Assembly: GCA_037043015.1 (NCBI GenBank)
Contig: CM073325.1
Span: forward strand, 21,865,001-21,929,000
Length of the DNA: 64,000 nt
Source: Bryum argenteum
Taxonomy: Eukaryota; Streptophyta; Bryopsida; Bryales; Bryaceae
Reading direction: 5' to 3'
Part shown: positions 47,015 through 57,065 of the stretch, one piece after another
How positions within the stretch are numbered: position 1 is the stretch's first letter
How the letters are laid out: each line of letters opens with the position of its first letter
The notes under the pieces: generated by a model
Seen by the model: only the letters and a program-made list of their open reading frames with translations
The model's database searches: none
Told to the model about the DNA's origin: nothing
Translations under genes and position numbers: made by a program

Positions 47015-47536
47015 TCAATTATTACAAAGGTTCTTTGGTGTTGATACTCCGTGTATGGTTATCCCTACCATAGTGAGGATTCCCAGGGGTGTGACGGGGG
47101 CGTCGTTAGCCATGCGTAGAATAAAACGAGCGCCTCGGGGTTGAGGCAATCCTAATGCTTGTCGTACGTGGTTGCTCATCACGTTTACACCGGATCCTCC
47201 ATCAACGAGGACATTGGTTAATGTTTGTCCCCCAAGCTGGACATGTATTACCGCAGCATCGGGGTCCATTGTTGTAGCATTAACCTCTATGAACGCAGGA
47301 TCTGGTTTGGCCTCGGGTACCCCGGTCCGTTGCAAGTATTGTTGCAATTCAGGGCTGATTTGTACTAATTTTGCTAAGGTAATTGTGACGTTGGTCGTGT
47401 TTAGTATCTGTTGAAGGGTGTGGTCTGTGGCATGCCCTTGGTCCGTGTTCACCGTTTCCAGGTCCCTTTGCAGCTTCGTCCTCATGTTATGCAGCCGTTC
47501 CCAGTGATTTTCGGGAAATGGCTTCCGGTGTTCCAC
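47015..47536 (-). mobile_element. gypsy-2 protease region
   Basis: The active-site motif VLVDGGSGVNVMSNHV lies mid-frame, followed by LRMANDAPVTPLGILTMV, the usual layout of the Tat/Athila aspartic protease. It matures gag and pol in the particle. Confidence 0.8.
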
Positions 47537-47693
47537 GACGTGGTTTGGAAGGTTCGCCTTTGCCCTCGTGGTTCTTTGCGGAGGTGGATATCGTGGAAAC
47601 GGTAGTCCCCGGGCCGTGTACCTCGGTAAGTGTTACCCCTCTCCTCCCGGGAGCCGCGGTGTTTGCGTTTGTTGGTCCCGAGGGGTGGTTGGT

Positions 47694-48886
47694 TCATTTT
47701 GTGTCCATTTTTGCTTTAATACAGGACATTGGCTCCGTCGGTGGTCCAGGCCTCCGCACTCCCAGCATGCATCCGCCCGGCCGGGTTGGAAAGCATCTAC
47801 ATTGACCTCCTCGGGGTATACCGCGGCCATGGTGTTCCTGGGTCGCCGGTGATCTTGGACTGGAGGTGTATTGTTTGCGTACCAGCACCTCCCGTGGTGT
47901 GTCTTTCCACATGTTTCGCATGATGGAGGTGTTATTCTGGCATCTTGCCGTGTCGTGGGTAGGGGTAACAGGGGAGTTTGCGTTTGTTTTAAAGGTTCGT
48001 GAGTTCGCGGGTGATGTCGTTGGCAGCATGAAAGGATATCTCGGTAATGTTTTCACGCCACGGATAACAATGCCTTGTTGTATCCAAGGAAGCAATCCCT
48101 TCTTAAACCATTCGCACATGTATTCTTCCTCGGGTCGTTGGCTTAATTTGTCCGCGAGTTGCTTAAATCTATCATAGAACTTGTCCACAGGCTCGTTTGT
48201 GGATTGAGTGATTGATCCCAACGCTCGAAGGACCTCCGAGCTCGTTTTTAATTTTCTAAATTTGTGTAAAAAACTACGCTCCATATCCTCCCAACTGGCA
48301 TTGTTGTGTTCGGACTCAAAATCAATGTACCAGTTGATGTGATTCCCTTGGAGCGTGGTCCCGAAAATATTTTGTAAAGTCGTGGCATGAACAATGCCGT
48401 TCGTACGTGCTATCACCTTGAACCTCCTGATGTGCCAATCCGGATCTCCAGACTCGTCAAATACGGGGTAGGGGATCTTGGGTAGTTTCGCCTGGGTGTC
48501 AAGGTTCCCGGGGGCAGATGACACAGTAGGAATCCCCGTGGGTACTGCTACTACTGCTGGTGATGGCATTCCCGAGGTGCTAGAACTCGCCGCGGCATTG
48601 TTTCCGCGAGGTATGGTTGCCGATCGTACGACTTCACTGGGTCCTCCCCACTCCTTGGCGTGGATGCAATGGCCTCGGGGTTAGTGTTGCCCTGAATCTC
48701 GCGGTATTTCAAGCTGAGTAATTCCAGCTTGGCGTTGGTGGCCTCGTTTTGAGCGGCCAGATCTGTCATTTGTTGCTTCATCCATTGTAATAATTCCCTG
48801 GTTTCATCTTCCTGTTGCACTATTTCCTCCATATCTGCAACTACGTTTTCCACGGCTTTTTCCGCGGCGTGTCGTTTTGGAGGCAT
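47694..48886 (-). mobile_element. gypsy-2 gag region (broken)
   Basis: The N-terminus at 48886 starts MPPKRHAAEKAVENV, with a helical segment. The capsid-type part shows PDWHIRRFKVIARTNG, LQGNHINWYIDFESEH, SFLHKFRKLKTSSEVL and PVDKFYDRFKQLADKL. One CCHC knuckle (CWECGGLDHRRSQC) follows. It would form the particle. The region is broken. Confidence 0.8.
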
Positions 48887-48930
48887 TTTCCTCCCTGCAG
48901 GCTCGTAGCCCAGAATCTCTCTCTTTCTCT

Positions 48931-48931
<1 letters not shown>

Positions 48932-48966
<35 letters not shown>
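48932..48966. repeat. Poly-T tract in the gypsy-2 leader
   Basis: About 34 T (poly-A in the element sense) after a short tctctc run, between primer site and gag. Length may be unreliable in sequencing. Confidence 0.85.
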
Positions 48967-48969
<3 letters not shown>

Positions 48970-48982
48970 CCAAAGCATTCCA

Positions 48983-49000
48983 TCCCCAGCATGGTCGCCA
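48983..49000 (-). promoter_or_regulatory. gypsy-2 primer binding site, tRNA-Arg-like
   Basis: On the minus strand TGGCGACCATGCTGGGGA follows the 5' LTR after three bases. Its complement ends GGTCGCCA, with G before CCA, as in several plant tRNA-Arg species. The exact tRNA is inferred. Confidence 0.55.
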
Positions 49001-49003
49001 AAA

Positions 49004-49801
49004 TGTTAGCCTGGGTTTCGGGTATGGAGACGGCCGAGGTGTACAGGGAAGGTAAGAACGGGGAAGGATGTGCGATATCCGGACCTGTGGCTTGTACCCA
49101 CGGTTGATCCCCGGGGTTCAGGGTAAGTAGGCCCGATGTGGCTCGGCCCATCGTAATCGGGAATGATTACTTCAACCGAGCCAGGTCAACCTTGCGGTGT
49201 CGGGGTCCTGGTTTGAACTGCCTGAGGCTCCGGGGGCTGAGTTCCGCGGTGTTGTTTCCTTCGTCCAGGGTGCCCCGGTCCGTGTGTATGCGCCACTGTA
49301 CTGAGTCGAGGGAGCTGATACCACTAAGTCGTGCAAACTCACAGCCGGTCTGGAGCACAGATGGTTCTATCCAAGGAGTCCACGGTGCCGCGAGTGGTGT
49401 GGAAGGAGAAGACGAATCAGCAATCAAGCAGAGAAGAGAAGGGTTTAAGTGAGGGTAGACAATAGCAATAGCGAGAATGTAGAAAGAGAAGCGAGTCCCG
49501 AATTGGTATTGAATCGGTGAATGCCGAGTGGCTACAAGATTGTGTCCGTGGTGTTCGTGGCTATCACGCTATTCGGGGAATCCAGAAGCGCCCATCGTAA
49601 TTCTACCGCTACTTATAATAAAACCTAATTCCTCGCATGTTTGTCTTGTTGCCTTAATGATTCTGCGCCCGTGGTCTCGATCTTCGTGGTCCCTGTCACT
49701 GTGCCTCCGGCCTCGAGCCCCGTGGTCGTCGTTATGCCTTGGTCTCCCCGTGGACCTCCTGGTCGTTGGTAATGATACCCGCGGCGCCATGGCGGGTAAC
49801 A
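49004..49801 (-). mobile_element. gypsy-2 5' LTR
   Basis: 798 bp matching 39832-40628 with scattered differences and one cluster near 49575-49640. The minus strand carries a TATA-like ttattataagtag near 49610. Confidence 0.85.
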
Positions 49802-50395
49802 ATGAACTAACTAAGTGCATAGTTCTACTTCTATAACTCCATGTACACTATCTACTTCAATAGGTACATGTTTCTCAACAGATTGTGGATCAAAGCAATC
49901 CGGGATATGCTTCTGCTTCCTCTCAATTCGAAGCGGAAATTGAGTATTAGTTTGGTACGTGCTCCAATTTATCTTCCGCTGTAGTATCAACTCAGCATAT
50001 ACCATTGCCAACAATTGGTAACAAAAGTACCCTTTTGTTTTGGCACGATCCCCGAACAAGGCCCGCCATACTTCCTCTGCACGGTGGATAAAGTGATCAT
50101 CCTTGCATGTTGCCGGGTTGCAACAAAAGTTCTTGGTATGAACTGCATGACATTCTTTAGGCCAAAGCTTGCCAATGTGAAACATCTTCACATATTTCTT
50201 GCAAATTTGAGCGGTCCAATACTCCGTCACCTCCAGTTCCCAACCGCGTTCCGCTTTAATGTCTTCATTCTCTAAAATCTCCCAATTCAGCCCATGAGTT
50301 GCACCTTTTTGTTTATTCCTCTTCTTAGGCGCCTCTGCTGATATCATCGAATTCTCCACCTCCATACTCGTGTTCACGTTCTCAGTCGACGTCAT

Positions 50396-50909
50396 CGTGC
50401 AAGTATCACCGAAGGATCCACGGGACGAAGCAGCCGCAACAAATGTGAAAAAAAACCGACCCCCTTCTCCTCTCCAACTAGAATGCAGCAGGCGCCTTAG
50501 CAACTGGAGGCAATTCGAATTGGGTTACCATGAGGAGAGGAAGTGGTGGAAAATGAAGCCGGACGGCCCTTTATAGTGCCCTCATGCCGGACCGGCCGAC
50601 CGAACCGCCGACCGGGCCTAGCCGTCCGAAGCCCCGGAGCGGCCGACCGCATCATTGCCTGGGCCGGCCGTCCGTCCCCCCGACTGCCGACCGCCCCGGA
50701 CTCGCCGACCGCCCCCGGACTCGCCGACCGCCCCGGACCGCCGCCGACCGCCCCGGACATGCCGACCGAGCTCCGGACCGGCCGTGGGGACATCGGGACC
50801 GTCCGATTGATCGCCTGGACCGCCCGGGCCTGGCCGACCGACCCTGACGAGCGAACCTTCGCAGGCCGGGCCTGGCGGAGCGGCCGCCGGCCGCCGCTCT
50901 AAACCCTAA
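50396..50909 (-). promoter_or_regulatory. Family A copy 1 promoter with GC array
   Basis: On the minus strand, CTATAAAG (about 50569-50575) lies about 175 bp upstream of the start codon. Upstream from about 50585 to 50895 is a GCCGACCG array, with nine GCCGACCG cores by my count. AAACCCTAA (telo-box, 50901-50909) lies at the far edge on the plus strand. The layout equals that of the hAT promoters. Confidence 0.6.
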
Positions 50910-53529
50910 CCCCAAAATTTGTTGTGCCCCTTTACAAACCCTAGGCATCAACCAATGAAGATCTATCTATCTCTAAAATATTAAATTTGGGCCCTCGAAG
51001 TGGGCATTAGGACTTTATATTGCAAGATCCACTCTATGACCCACTTTGTAAAGTAGAGCTAAAGTTAAGGCCCACTTTAAGTCCAAGTGGGCTCAACTCC
51101 AAATGGGCCCAACTTCAAATGGCCTCTAGTATAAAGTAGCCGTAAAAAGTGCCAAAACCCCTCAAAACCAACTTGTTATGAATTTCACTTCAATCTGAAA
51201 ATGATGAAATTTAGTAGATTCTCTTGTGCACTAATAAATTATCATCTCGCAATCTATGAGGCTCTATGAATCAAACTTTTATGCACATGACTTACAAGAG
51301 TATGTTTTTTAGGGCATCCTCAATGGAGACTAAATAACCGCCCTTTGTACCAAATTCTATGTTTTGAGTGATTTTGAATTAGAAAATACAATTACCAACG
51401 TATGAAGCGCATGTAAAAAAACGTGAGATAGATCTCAAGAAATAAGAAATGTGGATAAAATTTTATTCCCAAATTGTGTAAACTTTCCCTACAAATTTAA
51501 AGTTGTTTTATTTAAATTTGTTTTAGGTTTTTTTTAAAAATTAGACCTAGTTGCTTAAAAGTTTCTACTTAACCGTCTCCCTTGGAACGAATTTCTTATA
51601 CTAATAGGATAATTATAAACTGGTAATTACTGTTCTTCAACAAGATAGATAGATACAAACTCCAATTTTCATATCGAATATAACAATTGTATATAAATAT
51701 AACCAAAGAACTCACGACAAAAAATAGTCTCTTCCATCTTACCCATGAGTTTATATATCCACCTAAAACTCTTTCTATAGTCTTTTACTTTCCAATTTCT
51801 AAAAACAAATCTTATTAATAGATCAATTATAGAAATCTAACTCTTCATGTATGTTATCCATTTATATTTAAAGTAGGATATGTATATTTACGTATATACT
51901 ATGTATTAATAAATTAGAATATGTATATTTATGTATGTACTTTATGTTTCATAGTATAATATGTATATGAAGGTATATATTATATGTAATATATATTATA
52001 ATTGTATCGTATTATTGTTGAATTTATAATAAATATAATATTTCGTGTATACGTCAATACATGTATAGTATATATATTTATGTATGTACTTTTTGATTTA
52101 TAGTTCTCGCACACAAAGTAGAATTGATTTGCTTTACCTCTAAATATGTATTTAAATAGAACCACTATTTATATAGAACTTGTTTACCTGTAAATAAAAT
52201 TTTAGCATTAAATCGCTATTTATGTAGAGTGACTTTACCTCTAAATATGTTTTTAGCAAAAACCGCTCTATCTTTACCGTATAGTGTATATATATTATTT
52301 ATTTAACTATTTTCATTTTAGAGGGGACCTGAGTTAAGAACCAACATCCCGGATGAGACTATAACATGTCCAATATATAATAAAGAAATTAGCCTACAAA
52401 GGTTTGTAAAATAATGTATTGGATATGGAAAAATAAAAATATTAGCCAGGGGAAATTAATAAATCCTAGACCATGAACCTTATATCCTATGCTCAAGTGA
52501 TTTCATCCACAATATACTCTAAATGAAAAAGCAATGGCTATTCAAAACATTCTATTCCCTAATCAATCCATCAAAGTTTCTAATATAAGAATAATCAACT
52601 TCATTTAACATAAAATAGAAGTACTATACGTGTACAAGATCAAATATGATTATAACTTTATAAGTTGATGCCGTTATTGCCATATGTTAAAAACTTATAG
52701 GGTGCGATATTTTTATTAATTTATTTGTAACGCTTTTTACTTCTCTTAATTTATGATCACAAAATAGAAAACAATAGAACTGTATATCAATTACCTTTAC
52801 AAGAGGTAAATAAATAATTACTCAAATTAATACACAACGATGGAATTATTTCTAAATGCACATGAAATAATATAGACCATAAAATGTGGACAACTTAAGG
52901 GCTAAATAGGAAGTTTAAATATTGACTAATACGGTAATACCAAAGTTATGAAAACAAAATACTCACACATGCTCACCTACATTTAATATATACTTAGATC
53001 TCTCCAATGTTAGACATAAGTATACTCTCATCAAGGAATAGGTAAAAAGTCCGGAAAGTGATATGAGAGGATTTAGGGCCACCTCAAAGTGCACAATAGG
53101 GGCGAAGCCATTAATGGGGCCAATAGATGAGAACATCTCCTTGTGAGAATGGATCAATTTTTGACAAAAGTTGGGACATTCAAGAAATGAATGTCAATTC
53201 ATGGCCTAAAAGCGTTCTCTTGATTCAAATTAAGAAAGAATATTTGTAAGAAATAAAATCAATGAGAACAAATCTAAAACATGGACTCTCGCTAACAATA
53301 AGAATTGGCCCCATAACCTTCGTTTTCCTTCTAGAAATGGGCACCAACTCCCAACACCTTCACTAATGGGGGAATCGGCATGGGAGATATGTTGGCCTTG
53401 ACTCCTCTTGCAAGGAGTCCCTTATTATAGAATTATTTGGAGCCTAGAGTATCTTTGTCATAAAACATTCTTGTTTCTGACAAAGAGATCTTCCCGACAT
53501 TCCCTTGTCAGAACATTCCCTACCCCGAT
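50910..53529. other. AT-rich intergenic stretch with diverged repeats
   Basis: No gene seen. Blocks at about 51177-51300, 52640-52830 and 52925-52980 recur, diverged, at about 54094-54220, 54555-54745 and 54925-54975 in the same order. A run of degenerate TA-rich repeats (atgtatatttatgtatgtacttt) lies at 51860-52095. A further repeat around gctttacctctaaatatg lies at 52120-52250. Confidence 0.65.
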
Positions 53530-53659
53530 TTAGACGCCACGTGTACGCGAGACGCTAAATATAGAAATGCAAATATGCAATGCAGGGAAGTGAGAGAAGT
53601 TGAGGAAACGGGGAGTTCTGGCCTTCTGGGGAGAGGCAAGAAGAGGAGGGGGAGGGAGG

Positions 53660-53815
53660 TACGCGGGCCGACCGACGGATAGCCGACCGGTCGGTCGGCA
53701 GGCCGACCGCAGGCCGCCCGGCCGGTCTCCGGGCCGGTCCCCGGTTGCCGGGTCGGTCGGTAGGCCGGTCATGCGGTCGGTCCGATCGGTCGGCCGGGCA
53801 CGAGCGGCCCAGATT
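53660..53815. repeat. GC-rich CCGACCGG array without a gene
   Basis: Units gggccgaccg, gccgaccggtcggtcgg and ggtcggtcggtaggcc in an AT-rich setting. The flanking AT-rich DNA to the right matches the DNA right of the family A copy 1 promoter, so this is probably the promoter region of a lost minus-strand family A-like copy. A cttcctcaacttctctcac-type pyrimidine-rich leader lies to the left on the minus strand. Confidence 0.55.
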
Positions 53816-55827
53816 GACCGATTGTACATCGCCATCGCCCGCTTCGGGATTTTTTTTTCTTTTTTTTTTTATTCTTAGTTTCCATTGTGTTCCTGGAATC
53901 TTTCAAAATTTCATAGGATCCTTTTTAAATTTTAATCCCTCTCAGATTTCTGTTATTAGATTCTCAGTGATTATTACACAATGAAAAAAGGAATCCTATG
54001 TTGATTTGTGAAATGCTATATATTCTTTATTCACGGATAGGGTTTAGGGTTTAGGGTTAGTTTACTTGGAGATTTCATGATTGCAGTAGCTTTGTTATAT
54101 GAATTTTCACTTCAATCTAGAAGTGATGAAATTTCGTAAATTCTCTTGTGTACTAACATATTATGATCTCGTAATGTATGAGGTTATATGACTCAACTTT
54201 GGGGCACATGACCTACAACTATAACTCTATTTCAATATTGCATGGTTGAGAATGTAAGTTGAGGATCCTCATTTTAATATAGGACCCTTATTTTGGAAAT
54301 GCGACATTTGGTAAAAAATGGACATTAAGTTTGGGGAGTCTATAATCTTAGATGCTATGTTGAATGTTGAAAATACTATCAATATATTCCTTGCAACAAA
54401 CTCGTGATTTATTCCATGTCAATAATAATAGCAAAGGGATGGAGAAAAGTGGCATTCTAATCGATTAAAAATATAATTCAATACTACACCATGCATACAC
54501 GAATCCCTTATTTTTCATTCCACACACAATTGAGTTTCCAAAGATTTCCAACACCAATCTTTATAAGTTGATGCGATATGTTAAAAACTTTTAGAGTTGG
54601 ATATTTTCAAAAATTTATTTGTCTCCCTTTTTACTTCTCTTTATTTGTGATCGCGAAATAGAAAACGATAGAGTCCTCTTTCTATTACCTTTGTAAGAGG
54701 TAAATAAATAATTATTCAAATAAATACAATAAAAAAATGGTACTAATAAATATGGAAAAAGAATATGTGCAAATTAAGTACAATGATATGTACTACATTA
54801 TAAATATACTCCTACCTTAGTTCAAGGGTGTCAAACAAAAATAGCCAATAATAGAATGAGTTGTTTAGGCAGAATGTTTTTTAAGTTAAGCCTATTCTTA
54901 TGTCTAAATGTGGTCAATGTAAGGCCTAACACGGTAATACCAAAGTTATGAAACTAAATGGTCACACATGCTCTATAAGTCTATTACAATATTACATGTT
55001 TGAGAATGTAAATTGTGCATCTTCATTTCAATATAGGACCCTTCATTTGATAATGCGTCATTTGGTTAAAAATAGGCACTACGTTTGGGGAGTATATAAT
55101 CTTAGATCCAATTGGCAAAAAAAAAAAACTTATTTTGTTCCTTTAAGTCATTTTGAAGTATTCTAATTATAATGTGAATAAGAATGATATTAGAAAATAC
55201 GAGTAATTATTATATACGGTATAAATAAAACCACGTCTATTTACATAAAACCTACTGTTGACATGGAAGACACAAATTAGGATACAGTAGATTCTATCAT
55301 CCCTGGTTCTAAATTTGGGACGCATGTATGTATAATGAAATTTATATGTTATATGTTTTATACGTACACATATTTTCATGAATGCCAATAGCCTTCTATT
55401 ATAGTTCATGAGAAAATATTTTTTTAAGCTAATACATGTTCATTGTAAGTTTGTAACCCTTAACCTCAAATGCCCAAGGGGGTGTAGACTCTAGAGCCAA
55501 GAAACACACGTTTTGCAAAGTGCAAGAGATGAAAATAAAGGTTAGCAATCTAGATCCCAACCGTACAACATTGTAGAAGACTTGATTTAGGTCATGTGGA
55601 GGAAATTTGGACTCCAAGACCAGAACTATAAAAAAAAAAATTCCTTTCTATGTGGGCCATGGGAAAGCATGCCTCATGTTTGAAAAAATCCAAAAAACAA
55701 GACTTGGTTCTCCATAAACGTTCATTTTCTTCTCCCTACGGAAACCCAACAGTTGTTTTAAAAAAAAAAGAAAAAGAGAAAAGAAAAAAAAGAAAAAAAA
55801 ACAAAAAAAAAACAAATAACAATGACC
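53816..55827. other. AT-rich stretch, no gene
   Basis: Besides the repeated blocks shared with 51177-52980, a second local duplication pairs about 54229-54350 with 54983-55100. A short TTTAGGG run (about three units) is at 54041-54060. An A-rich purine tract lies at 55758-55822, directly before the next GC array. No coding sequence is supported. Confidence 0.6.
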
Positions 55828-56145
55828 TGCCGACCGGACGGGGGGGGCGGCCGACCAGATCGGACGGCGGCGGCCGCATCATCGACGGCGGCCGACCACC
55901 CCCTCGCGACCCGTCGGACGGCGGCCGTCGGATCCGTCAGCTGCGATGAATCGATCGGCCGCGATGGACCGGCCGGATCCGGCGGCCGCGACGGATCTGA
56001 CCGCCGTCGGGCGGCTGGATCGTCGCCAATGCGGCCATCGGATTGGCCGGCCGATCTGGCCGACCGATGGCGGAATCGCCGCCGCCGACGGAGATCGGAC
56101 GGCCGGGGAACGGGCAAATGCCGACCGGCCCCGATCGGTATAAAT
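55828..56145 (+). promoter_or_regulatory. GC array and TATA box of family A-like copy 2
   Basis: GC-rich array with seven GCCGAC cores by my count, leading to TATAAATA at 56138-56145 and a pyrimidine-rich leader (tcatttctctcctcac). Confidence 0.6.
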
Positions 56146-56205
56146 AGCCGACCGGGGCTCATTTCTCTCCTCACTTTGGTGTGCGCCTGGTATTTGTGGT
56201 TTTCC

Positions 56206-56455
56206 ATGTCGACAGCGCTCTCGAGTCCCCTCTTGATAATCGACGCCATTTTTTTGCGCTTTTTTTTTTTTCTTGTGGGTGAACAATATGCCGAGGAACG
56301 ACGTACTAGTGCACCCAAGGGCAAGGCCCCGGAGATGGACTGGGAAGCAACTGACGATCCAAATTGTGTTGCCGAAGATGGATGGGAAGATGAACCGGCG
56401 AGAATTTGGAATTGCACCATGTGCAAGCGATATGTGAAGATGAAACACCTCATGA
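56206..56455 (+). pseudogene. Family A-like gene copy 2, 5' end only, cut by hAT
   Basis: From ATG 56206: MSTALSSPLL, a Phe-rich stretch from a poly-T run, then basic and acidic residues and GWEDEPARIWNCTMCKRYVKMKHLMN. This matches the family A N-terminal domain (GWANEPEEYWRMATCKKYVKMYHIG in copy 3). The match stops at 56455, where the hAT terminus CAGGGATGTCA begins, with the likely target bases CTCATGAA at 56448-56455. The rest of the gene is not found in the window. The match is short, so assignment to the family is probable, not certain. A poly-T run in the frame leaves the true reading frame uncertain. Confidence 0.5.
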
Positions 56456-56599
56456 ACAGGGATGTCACAGCGTCCGGACGTCCGGACATCCGGCGGACGT
56501 CCGTCGGACGTCCGGCAGGGGTCCGGGGACCGTCCGTGACTTAGAGAATCTGGTCGTTTTACCAAGGGTAAATGACCAACGGGGTGCGTTCATTGGTCG

Positions 56600-56780
56600 A
56601 ACCACCCCGTCGACCGGTCCCCGACCTCTCCGTCGGCCGGCGGCCCGGCCGTCGGTCCGGCCGTCGGCCCGGCGACCGGCCGTCGGTCCGGCCGTCTGCC
56701 CGGGCGACCGGCCGTCGGCCTCGGCGACCGGCCGTCGGCCACTGCGACCGGCCCTCGCATCCTGCGACCGCCGACGGCCA
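56600..56780 (+). repeat. GC-rich array upstream of the second hAT promoter
   Basis: Units ggccgtcggtccggccgtc and gcgaccggccgtcggcc. GTCGGC (reverse of GCCGAC) occurs four or more times. It lies about 80 bp upstream of the TATA box. Confidence 0.75.
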
Positions 56781-56800
56781 GATGGCCCTTTTGAGCATCC

Positions 56801-56864
56801 AACGGTTTAGGAGCATTTCAATTTCAAATTGCAACGGTCATATTCGGAGTTGGATGGTATATAA
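56801..56864 (+). promoter_or_regulatory. Second hAT promoter: AACGG motifs and TATA box
   Basis: TATATAA at 56858-56864 and a leader shared with the first hAT. Two AACGG cores (56801-56805 in ATCCAACGGTTTA; 56833-56837 in TGCAACGGTCA) resemble M-phase specific activator elements. They have the same number and similar spacing as in the first hAT. Confidence 0.6.
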
Positions 56865-57065
56865 GAGAAGACACATTGAGTCTCATTTCACTTCCGAATT
56901 TTGAACACCTTCCAAGAGCTATGAGCCACATAATTCATTTTATGTGTACATTGCTTGGTAGGTATTGAGTTCGGAAGTGAGGATTTCCGTAAGGAACTCT
57001 TGCCATTTTTTTCCCCGTCACGGTCCCACCATTGTTTAAGACTTTGAGGCATCCTATTTATCAAA

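Larger units (their letters stand above)
39832..49801 (-). mobile_element. Ty3/gypsy element 'gypsy-2' with accessory genes, inserted in the copia LTR
   Basis: LTRs 39832-40628 (3') and 49004-49801 (5') start TGTTAGCC and end GGGTAACA on the plus strand. The 5-bp duplication is ATGAA (39827-39831 and 49802-49806). On the minus strand the order is gag, protease, RT, RNase H, integrase, then a long accessory region before the 3' LTR. The DGGSG protease and lack of a chromodomain fit the plant Tat/Athila (OTA) branch. The coding region is broken in roughly half a dozen places or more. LTR divergence is about 2 percent by eye, higher than that of the copia it sits in. Confidence 0.88.
35462..49880 (-). 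mobile_element. Ty1/copia element, non-autonomous, inserted in family A copy 1
   Basis: LTRs of 246 bp (TGTTGAG to CTCAATA on the minus strand) are flanked by the 5-bp duplication GATTG. The 3' LTR is 35462-35707. The 5' LTR is 39660-39831 plus 49807-49880, interrupted by gypsy-2. The LTRs differ at about two positions, under 1 percent, so it is young. It carries one open frame for gag, protease and integrase; no RT or RNase H part was seen, so it would depend on a helper. A long leader with tandem repeats lies between the 5' LTR and the frame. Confidence 0.9.
33620..50395 (-). pseudogene. Family A gene copy 1, split by copia and cut by gypsy-1
   Basis: The gene reads on the minus strand in two parts, 50395-49881 and 35461-33620. 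The break in a FDPQS motif is duplicated (GATTG at 35457-35461 and 49881-49885) around a copia element. The start MTSTENVNTSM at 50395 was chosen by alignment with copy 3. The N-terminal domain has conserved Cys/His (CKKYVKMFHIGKLWPKECH; NFCCNPATCKDDHFIHRAEEVW) and LLAMVYAELILQRKINWS. Acidic linkers, a coiled coil (EMQLEAMMKQRDEARAELES) and the start of a RING-H2 finger (KCGMCRYHFGP) follow. Frame shifts occur near 34025 and in the RING; the end is lost at the gypsy-1 LTR. The full family layout suggests a nuclear RING protein. Whether this is a host gene or an unknown transposon's gene is open. Confidence 0.7.

Noticed and set aside
54041-54060. Short TTTAGGG run as a telomere or telomere scar
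   Set aside because: Only about three units in AT-rich DNA; such runs are common in plant intergenic DNA and promoters.
55758-55822. A-rich tract as the tail of a LINE or SINE
   Set aside because: No target duplication, no internal Pol III boxes and no LINE coding sequence upstream.
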